From: Amycolatopsis pittospori | Lineage (GTDB): Bacteria > Actinomycetota > Actinomycetes > Mycobacteriales > Pseudonocardiaceae | Assembly: GCF_013870525.1 (NCBI RefSeq) | Contig: NZ_JACBXD010000016.1 | Location: 1-64,000 of the forward strand | Reading direction: 5' to 3' | DNA: 64,000 bases | Shown: one piece after another, positions 58,712 through 64,000 of the stretch | How positions within the stretch are numbered: the stretch's first letter is position 1 | Layout of the letters: the number at the start of each line of letters is the position of its first letter | Notes under the pieces: generated by a model | Database searches by the model: none | What the model saw: only the letters and a program-made list of their open reading frames with translations | What the model was told of the DNA's origin: nothing | Translations under genes and position numbers: made by a program

Positions 58712-60201
58712 GAGCTCACCGCTTCCCGGACCTCGACGCGGGAGAAGTGCAGCTCGGGATCGGTGATGTCGTCCGCGCGCAGCAGCTTGATGTCGGAGTG
58801 GTAGCTCATCGACGTCAGCCACGGCATGCGGTCACCCTGACGCGGAAGCTGATCGAGGGCACGCTGGACGTACCCGGCGGCGAAGTCCAGGAACGGCTTC
58901 GTCGGCATGTCCGGATCGGCCGGGACGGGACGGCACACGTCGTAGCCGTGGGCGTCCATATGCCCGAGCAGACGGCAGAAGTGCTCGCACAGCAGGCCGA
59001 TCTTGAGCGTCCACGACGAGTTCGTGTAGCCGATCGCGAACGCGGCGTTCGGCACGTCCGAAAGCATCATTCCCTTGTAGGCGACGGTTTCCGGCAGGAC
59101 CACCGGCTTGCCGTCCACGCTGAGCGAGGCGCCGCCGAAGACCTGGAGGTTCAGGCCGGTGGCGGTGATGACGACGTCCGCCTCCAGTTCCCGCCCGGAT
59201 TCGAGCAGGACACCCTTCTCGGTGAAGGTCGAGATCTTGTCGGTGACGACGTCGGCCTTGCCCTTGCGGATGGCGGCGAACAGGTCGCCGCCGGGCACCG
59301 CGCACAGCCGCTGGTCCCACGGGTCGTACGGCGGGTTGAAGTGCTCGTCGACCGGATAGCCCTTAGGAAGCTGCTTCTTGTTGACGTAGCGGATGAGCGA
59401 GCGGGCGGTCTTGGGGAACTTCTGGCAGAACTGCCAGACCGCGAGCCCCTTGCGGATGTTCTTGCGGCGGGTGAGCGCGTACGCCCTCTCCTCGCCGAGG
59501 ATCTTGCGCAGGCCGTTGGCGATCTTGTCCTCGCGCGGCACCGGCATCACGTAGGTGGGGGTGCGCTGCAGCATGGTCACGTGCGCCGCCGTCGGGGCCA
59601 TCGCCGGGATCAGGGTGACCGCGGTGGCGCCGCTGCCGATCACGAGGACGCGCTTCCCGGCGTAGTCGAGGTCCTCCGGCCAGTGCTGCGGGTGCACGAT
59701 CGTGCCGCCGAACCGGTCACGGCCCTCGAAGTCCGGGGTGAAGCCCTCGTCGTAGCGGTAATAGCCACCGGCGTTGAACATCCAGCCCGCGCTCAGCCGG
59801 GTGCGCTCGCCGGTGTCGGTCCGCTCGATCTCGAGCAGCCAGCGCGCCTCGTCGCTGGACCAGGCAGCCGAGAGCAGCTTGTGGTGGTAGCGGATGCTGG
59901 ACTCGAGGCCGTTCTCGGTGACCGTTTCGCGCAGGTACGAGAGGATCCGGGGCGCGTCGGCGATGGACTGCTTGTCCCGCCACGGCTTGAACTCGTAACC
60001 GAAGGTGTGGAGGTCGGAGTCCGACCGGATGCCGGGGTAGCGGAACAGGTCCCACGTGCCGCCCGAGGCCCCGCGGGCCTCCAGGACGGCGAAACTCTTG
60101 CCCGGTTGCTCGGTCTTCAGGTAGCGCGCGGCCCCGATCCCGGAAATCCCGGCACCGATGATGACCACGTCGAGGTGCTCGACGGGTGTGCTCGTCGTCA
60201 T
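58708..60201 (-). CDS. ethA: Baeyer-Villiger flavin monooxygenase (EthA-like)
   Basis: 497 residues from the ATG at 60201. An FAD motif [17 protein letters not shown] and the type I BVMO fingerprint FxGxxxHxxxWP at 164-175 ([12 protein letters not shown]), directly followed by an NADPH motif ([16 protein letters not shown]), make it a Class B monooxygenase. It tracks Mycobacterium EthA (489 residues) over its length. EthA turns ketones into esters with O2 and NADPH and activates ethionamide. The first gene of a three-gene operon, divergent from a PucR-type regulator rather than from an EthR-type TetR. Confidence 0.93.
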   Translation of the reverse strand: MTTSTPVEHLDVVIIGAGISGIGAARYLKTEQPGKSFAVLEARGASGGTWDLFRYPGIRSDSDLHTFGYEFKPWRDKQSIADAPRILSYLRETVTENGLESSIRYHHKLLSAAWSSDEARWLLEIERTDTGERTRLSAGWMFNAGGYYRYDEGFTPDFEGRDRFGGTIVHPQHWPEDLDYAGKRVLVIGSGATAVTLIPAMAPTAAHVTMLQRTPTYVMPVPREDKIANGLRKILGEERAYALTRRKNIRKGLAVWQFCQKFPKTARSLIRYVNKKQLPKGYPVDEHFNPPYDPWDQRLCAVPGGDLFAAIRKGKADVVTDKISTFTEKGVLLESGRELEADVVITATGLNLQVFGGASLSVDGKPVVLPETVAYKGMMLSDVPNAAFAIGYTNSSWTLKIGLLCEHFCRLLGHMDAHGYDVCRPVPADPDMPTKPFLDFAAGYVQRALDQLPRQGDRMPWLTSMSYHSDIKLLRADDITDPELHFSRVEVREAVSS

Positions 60202-60271
60202 GCGGTACTCCAGCCTCGTCTCGGTTACCTCCACGATGCGGGTGCGCCGTGGGATTGCGCTAGCACTATCC

Positions 60272-60297
60272 GCACCATCATCATGTACCGATGGTGC
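60272..60297. promoter_or_regulatory. Inverted repeat between PucR gene and Baeyer-Villiger operon
   Basis: GCACCATC at 60272-60279 and its complement GATGGTGC at 60290-60297 are 10 bp apart and overlap the PucR start codon. They lie 71-96 bp upstream of the monooxygenase start. The position would allow the regulator to control both its own gene and the operon. Confidence 0.5.
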
Positions 60298-61535
60298 AAA
60301 GTGCCGCAGCGCCGTGGCCGTCCCTGTCACCGGAGGCGCGTGAGTTGTTCCGGCGCGGGGCCGAGATCGTGCTGCATCCGCGCGCCGAGTGGATCGAAGA
60401 GCTGCACGCCGCCTCGCTCGGCGGGGACAGCATGCGCGCGGTCGCCGAGGACCCCGTGCTCACCGAGGGGACCAAACGCGCGAACATGGCCAACCTGCTG
60501 CACTGGGCGGCCGCCAACGTGCAGCATCCGGGCAGGCGGGTCAACGCCAACCTGAACCAGGAAGTGCTCGAAGGCGCCCGCGACATGGTGCGCCGTGGCT
60601 TCGACTCCGGCGGTCTCGACGCCTACCGGCGGGCTCAGGGCGTCGCGTGGCGCCGGTGGATCGAAATCTGCTTCGACCTCACGTCCGACCCGGTCCTGCT
60701 CCGCGAGCTGCTGGACGTCTCGTCGCTGTCGATCACGACGTTCATCGAGGACACCGTCGCGGCGGTGTCCGAACGGATGGCCGCCGAGCGCACGGAACTG
60801 ACCCGCGGCGCCCACGCCGAACGGCGCGCCACGGTCACCCTGCTGCTCGAAGGCGCCCCCATCAGCCGCTCACGAGCCGAAGCCCAGCTCGGCTACCCGC
60901 TCGCCGGCCCCCATACGGCCGCGATCGTCTGGAGCGGGTCGGCCACACCGTCGTCCCAGCAGCTCGAAAGCGCGGCCGAAACGCTCATGCGGGCCGGCGG
61001 CGCTTCACACCGGCTGACCGTCGTCGCCAGCGCCGCCGCCCTCTGGGTCTGGCTTCCCGGCCGGACCCAGCCCCGCGCTGACCGGCTCACCGAAGAACTC
61101 ACGCCGCACCCCGACGTCCGCGTGGCGCTGGGACGCCCCGGCAGCGGGATCGACGGCTTCCGCCGCAGTCACCTGGACGCCGCCGCCACCCAGCGGATGC
61201 TCGCCCGGCTCACCTCACCGCAGCAGATCGCGCGCTATCAGGACATCCAGCTGCTCGCGCTGCTCACCGTCGACCCCGCGCAGGCCGACGAATTCCTCGC
61301 CGACACCCTCGGCGAACTCCGGCACGCCGACGCCGAAACCCGGGAGACCGTCCGGACCTACGTGCACGAACTCGGCAACACGACGCGGACCGCGGAACGG
61401 CTCTACACCCACCGCAACACCGTCATCCGCCGGCTGGCGCGAGCCGACGAACTCCTCCCCCGGCCCTTGGCGGAGAACGCGGTGGATGTGGCGGTCGCCC
61501 TGGAAACGTTGCGGTGGCTGGGAAGCGGCGTGTGA
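60291..61535 (+). CDS. PucR/CdaR-family regulator
   Basis: 414 residues from the ATG at 60291. There is an N-terminal alpha-helical sensor-like half of about 200 residues, a GGDEF-related middle part ([16 protein letters not shown]) and a C-terminal PucR HTH_30 with [37 protein letters not shown]. These proteins often control divergent catabolic operons, here the Baeyer-Villiger cassette. Its stop lies next to a dispersed repeat. Confidence 0.92.
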   Translation: MVQSAAAPWPSLSPEARELFRRGAEIVLHPRAEWIEELHAASLGGDSMRAVAEDPVLTEGTKRANMANLLHWAAANVQHPGRRVNANLNQEVLEGARDMVRRGFDSGGLDAYRRAQGVAWRRWIEICFDLTSDPVLLRELLDVSSLSITTFIEDTVAAVSERMAAERTELTRGAHAERRATVTLLLEGAPISRSRAEAQLGYPLAGPHTAAIVWSGSATPSSQQLESAAETLMRAGGASHRLTVVASAAALWVWLPGRTQPRADRLTEELTPHPDVRVALGRPGSGIDGFRRSHLDAAATQRMLARLTSPQQIARYQDIQLLALLTVDPAQADEFLADTLGELRHADAETRETVRTYVHELGNTTRTAERLYTHRNTVIRRLARADELLPRPLAENAVDVAVALETLRWLGSGV

Positions 61536-61748
61536 GGTCGTGAGTGGTAAAGGCGGCTATTGAGAGGTACGGCAAAGGTGGCGTGGTCGGCGCCGGTCGT
61601 TGCGTCCGGCCGCGTGGCAGGTGTTGCGAAAGCCACTTTCGCAACGTTGAAGGTTGCGAAAGTGGCTTTCGCAACCTTGACGGGCGGGTAGCTGAGACAC
61701 GAAACGTTTGCCTTACCCCTCAATAGAACCGTTCTTACCACTCACGAG
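61536..61748. repeat. 213-bp element with inverted ends (repeat copies B and C) and nested palindromes
   Basis: Copy B (61536-61586, plus) and copy C (61698-61748, minus) are inverted ~50-bp relatives of copy A at 13.9 kb. Shared blocks are TCGTGAGTGGTAA, CTATTGAG(A/G)GGTA and GGCAAA. Between them are two 23-bp units (61623-61645, 61653-61675), each itself palindromic with 9-bp arms (GTTGCGAAA/TTTCGCAAC) and each the reverse complement of the other. Copy C contains the stop codon of the EACC1 gene; copy B starts right after the PucR stop. It resembles a MITE-like or hairpin element; the transposase is absent. Confidence 0.7.
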
Positions 61749-62062
61749 TCCTCCAGCGGGAGGTCGAGGTTGCGGAGCATGGCGCGCTGTTCGGCCGACA
61801 GCTCACCCTCGATCGTGATGGTGAACGGCGGCGTTTCCTTGCGGGACCGCAGAAAGTTGCCCCACGCGATGGCCAGATTGGCCAGCCCGGTCAGGGAACC
61901 GATGGACATGCAGATGACCTCGAAGGCCCCCATCTGCCCCGACTCCCGCGCCCCCGCGGTGGTGATGGTCGCGGACCGGACCACGTCGACGTCGTCGCGA
62001 AGCCAGCTATAGAACTCTTTCAGGGCTTGTTCTTCGCCCCCTGCGTTGATCGTTAGCTCCAC
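61742..62062 (-). CDS. Effector-associated constant component EACC1-like protein
   Basis: 106 residues from GTG 62062, chosen for the GGAGG just upstream; ATG 62086 would add eight residues with no ribosome site. It has the EACC1 layout: VELTINAGG start, an acidic helix (EEQALKEFYSWLRDD), SATITTAG, then GQMGAFEVICMSIGSLTGLANLAIAWGNFLRSR as a possible TM or amphipathic helix, and a closing beta strand FTITIEGELSAEQRAMLRNL. EACC1 proteins belong to actinobacterial conflict systems, coded beside caspase-like or trypsin-like effectors. No effector gene is seen here. Confidence 0.72.
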   Translation of the reverse strand: MELTINAGGEEQALKEFYSWLRDDVDVVRSATITTAGARESGQMGAFEVICMSIGSLTGLANLAIAWGNFLRSRKETPPFTITIEGELSAEQRAMLRNLDLPLEDS

Positions 62063-62182
62063 GAGACCTCCACTCGAAAGTGACATCCCTACATCGCGCC
62101 CTGGCTCCGGGGCGTAACAGAAATCCTGTCCTGAGATCTGACCGGTGGTGTCCGTTGACCGGGCGGTGACGAAAGCCGGATC

Positions 62183-64000
62183 ATGAAAGAGATCCCAGAT
62201 CCGGCGCTTGGCCGACTCCGAGGGCGGACAACGATGTCATCGCTGATCCATCTCGTACTCAGTCTGATCCTGACGGCGATTCCCGTACCGGCGGCGCAAC
62301 AGGTCGCGCCCGCGGCCGTGGTCTGCGTGCTGTCCTGCGACACCCTCGATCCGTCCCGCGCCCAGCAGGACACCTTCCCGGTCCCGGACGAAGTGGTCAA
62401 CGGCCGCCAAGTGCGCCTGCACGTGTCCGACGCCGACGGGATGGCCTGGGGCAGCATCGATCGCGGTGTCACCGGCGATTCGGTCTGGCTCGACCGGTCC
62501 TGGGACGGCGGCGCGAGCTGGGAAGGCCTGCTGGGCAAGGCGAGCATCCCCGGCGCCTGGACCGGCACGAGAACCTTGATGTACAACGTGACCGACCCCG
62601 GCAAGCACCGGCGCGGGCTGCTCCGCGCGTGCGGGGACGCCGCCGGGGTCACCTGTACGCAGTGGATCCATCCCACCGTCTGCGATGTCACCTGTGACGG
62701 TTCGACTCAGGCGAACGGTGACACGCGGCCTGTTCCGCCGACGACGTTGTACGGGCGCACGATCCGGCTGCACGTCGACGCGAACGCGATGGCTTGGGGC
62801 ACCATCGAATCCGGCGCACAGGGCGACGAGATCTGGCTGGATCGTTCGTGGGACGCCGGAACCACTTGGGCGGGTGGCTCGTCGCTCGGCCGCACGCCGG
62901 TCGCCGCGGGCGCGAGCACCGGCCGGACGGTGCTGTTCGCGACCCGGGATCCGCGCGGCCGTCACTACGGCGGCGCCGTCCGCGCGTGCGGCCGCGAAGC
63001 CGGGCACCAGGAAGGATCCTGTACGGCGTGGGCGCGTCCGGCGCCGGCTCGGGCGCAAGCGGCGGCGGATGCGCTTCTGTACTCCTATGATCCGTACCCG
63101 GGTTGGTGGCCGAGCAGTTGGTGGAACTCGGCGGCGACGCTGACGGCGGTCATCGACCACGCGAAGAGCACCGGGGATCGACGCTACGACTGGGTGATCG
63201 CGCGGACCTTCGACCGCAATCGCGGCACCTTCCCGGCGGGCGAACGCAGTTCCGATGCCATCGAAGGGAATTTCGCCAGCCGCGCCATCGACGACAGCGC
63301 TTGGTGGGGCCTGGCGTGGGTGGCCGCCTACGACCACACCGGCGATCCGCGCTACCTGACCATGGCGACGACGATCGCCGCCTACGTGCACCAGTACTGG
63401 GACACGGGTTCCTGCGGCGGTGGCGTTTGGTGGGATCGTGAACGGACCTACAAGAACGCCGTCACCAGTGGTCTGTACCTGAGGCTGGCGGCCTCCGTGC
63501 ACCGCCGCACGCCGGGTGATTCCGTGTGGCTGCAACGGGCACGGACCGCCGCGGACTGGTACCTGGCCAGCGGGATGATCAATTCCTCGGGTCTGGTCAA
63601 CGACGGCCTGACGCGCGATTGCCGCAACAACGGCCAGACGGTCTGGACCTACAACCAGGGCCTGGCCATCGGCGGTCTCGTCGAGGTCTGGCGTGCGACG
63701 AACGAACCTCGCCTGCTCGACGAGGCCCGGCGGCTGGCCGACGCGGCGGTGACCGGGCCAGTGCTGACGAGGAACGGTGTCCTCACCGAATCCTGCGACG
63801 TAGGCCAGAACTCCTGTGACGACAACCAGAAGCAGTTCAAGGGCATCTTCATGCGTTTCCTCGCCGATCTGGCGAGCGCGACGAACTCGGGCCCATACCG
63901 GGATTACGCCCGACGGCAGGCCGATTCGCTCTGGACGTCCGATCGCGACCCGCTGAACCGGATCGGCCAGCGGTGGGCGGGCGGGACGCCGAACCAGAGC
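62183..64000 (+). CDS. Secreted GH76-family alpha-1,6-mannanase-like hydrolase (truncated by window)
   Basis: Runs in one frame to the window end (606 codons seen). The ATG at 62183 gives a basic n-region (RLRGRTT) before the hydrophobic core (LVLSLILTAIPVPAA); ATG 62234 is an alternative. Two tandem repeats of about 85 residues (GRQVRLHVSDADGMAWGSID...DSVWLDRSWDGG and GRTIRLHVDANAMAWGTIE...DEIWLDRSWDAG) form N-terminal beta domains. The GH76 (alpha/alpha)6 catalytic domain begins near 300; Asp370-Asp371 (AIDDSAWWGLAW) match the GH76 catalytic pair. The enzyme should cut alpha-1,6-linked mannan outside the cell. Confidence 0.85.
   Translation, partial: MKEIPDPALGRLRGRTTMSSLIHLVLSLILTAIPVPAAQQVAPAAVVCVLSCDTLDPSRAQQDTFPVPDEVVNGRQVRLHVSDADGMAWGSIDRGVTGDSVWLDRSWDGGASWEGLLGKASIPGAWTGTRTLMYNVTDPGKHRRGLLRACGDAAGVTCTQWIHPTVCDVTCDGSTQANGDTRPVPPTTLYGRTIRLHVDANAMAWGTIESGAQGDEIWLDRSWDAGTTWAGGSSLGRTPVAAGASTGRTVLFATRDPRGRHYGGAVRACGREAGHQEGSCTAWARPAPARAQAAADALLYSYDPYPGWWPSSWWNSAATLTAVIDHAKSTGDRRYDWVIARTFDRNRGTFPAGERSSDAIEGNFASRAIDDSAWWGLAWVAAYDHTGDPRYLTMATTIAAYVHQYWDTGSCGGGVWWDRERTYKNAVTSGLYLRLAASVHRRTPGDSVWLQRARTAADWYLASGMINSSGLVNDGLTRDCRNNGQTVWTYNQGLAIGGLVEVWRATNEPRLLDEARRLADAAVTGPVLTRNGVLTESCDVGQNSCDDNQKQFKGIFMRFLADLASATNSGPYRDYARRQADSLWTSDRDPLNRIGQRWAGGTPNQS

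Noticed and set aside
62237..63535. A 432-residue minus-strand frame at the window's end
   Set aside because: The plus strand encodes a GH76 protein with paired N-terminal repeats and a catalytic Asp-Asp; the minus frame has no motifs.

Overview
The window is GC-rich actinomycete DNA (about 70% G+C by eye, strong GC3 bias, many GTG starts, 4-nt ATGA/GTGA gene overlaps). WhiB and SigD-type regulators, a DprE2-like arabinan-precursor enzyme, an EthA-like monooxygenase, a DUF222/13E12 HNH protein and an EACC1 conflict-system component point to a mycolata or Pseudonocardiaceae member, most likely Amycolatopsis or a relative. Assignment is by gene content and style only. It looks like a chromosome arm with much regulation and catabolism; only argG and one tRNA look housekeeping.

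1-6.3 kb: end of a NarL-type two-component system, HxlR and TetR regulators, a secreted S15/CocE hydrolase, two small exported proteins and an OmpR/EnvZ-type system. 6.3-12.2 kb: a LysR regulator and a tight five-gene operon (CoA-transferase, enoyl-CoA hydratase, acetoacetate-decarboxylase-like protein, 3-hydroxyacid dehydrogenase, acyl-CoA dehydrogenase). It has no thiolase and reads as beta-oxidation chemistry ending in decarboxylation to a ketone. 12.2-18.7 kb: zinc metallopeptidase lipoprotein, a repeat-rich spacer, LCP cell-wall ligase, DprE2-like reductase, TetR and 14-TM efflux pump. 18.7-22.3 kb: WhiB, an unusual double sigma factor (ECF module fused to a SigD-like module), an MmpS-like membrane protein, a lipoprotein and a DUF3892 protein.

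22.3-28.2 kb: a broken gene, a divergent MFS/LysR pair, then a gene-poor, lower-GC segment (about 25.2-28.0 kb) bounded by a CAU-anticodon tRNA and a 42-nt copy of its 3' half, which looks like a decayed tRNA-integrated element whose one clear gene is a GNAT acetyltransferase. 28.3-33.0 kb: two small proteins, a polyphosphate polymerase/DUF4956 pair and a two-component operon. The last two units carry nearly identical operator-like sites at the same distance from their first genes. 33.0-44.5 kb: DUF222 HNH protein behind a LexA-type box, an internally deleted CutA, a carboxyethyl-ornithine-synthase-like enzyme, DUF5994, NmrA-type SDR, second CoA-transferase, FAD monooxygenase, an ECF sigma factor with a zinc-finger/Asp23 fusion partner and two further small proteins, fasciclin lipoprotein and a sulfite-oxidase-family membrane protein.

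44.6-56.2 kb: argG with an ArgR-like box, a membrane lipoprotein-carrier-like protein, a divergent NarL-type two-component system, a secreted PQQ-type sugar dehydrogenase, a sortase-anchored thioester-domain surface protein, AraC, an Fsr-like exporter and a secreted lipase. 56.3-64 kb: TetR, a Baeyer-Villiger cassette (SDR, alpha/beta hydrolase, EthA-like monooxygenase) divergent from a PucR regulator, an inverted-repeat element, an orphan EACC1 protein and a secreted GH76 enzyme cut by the window edge. Dispersed hairpin and inverted repeats sit at many gene 3' ends and sometimes overlap stop codons.
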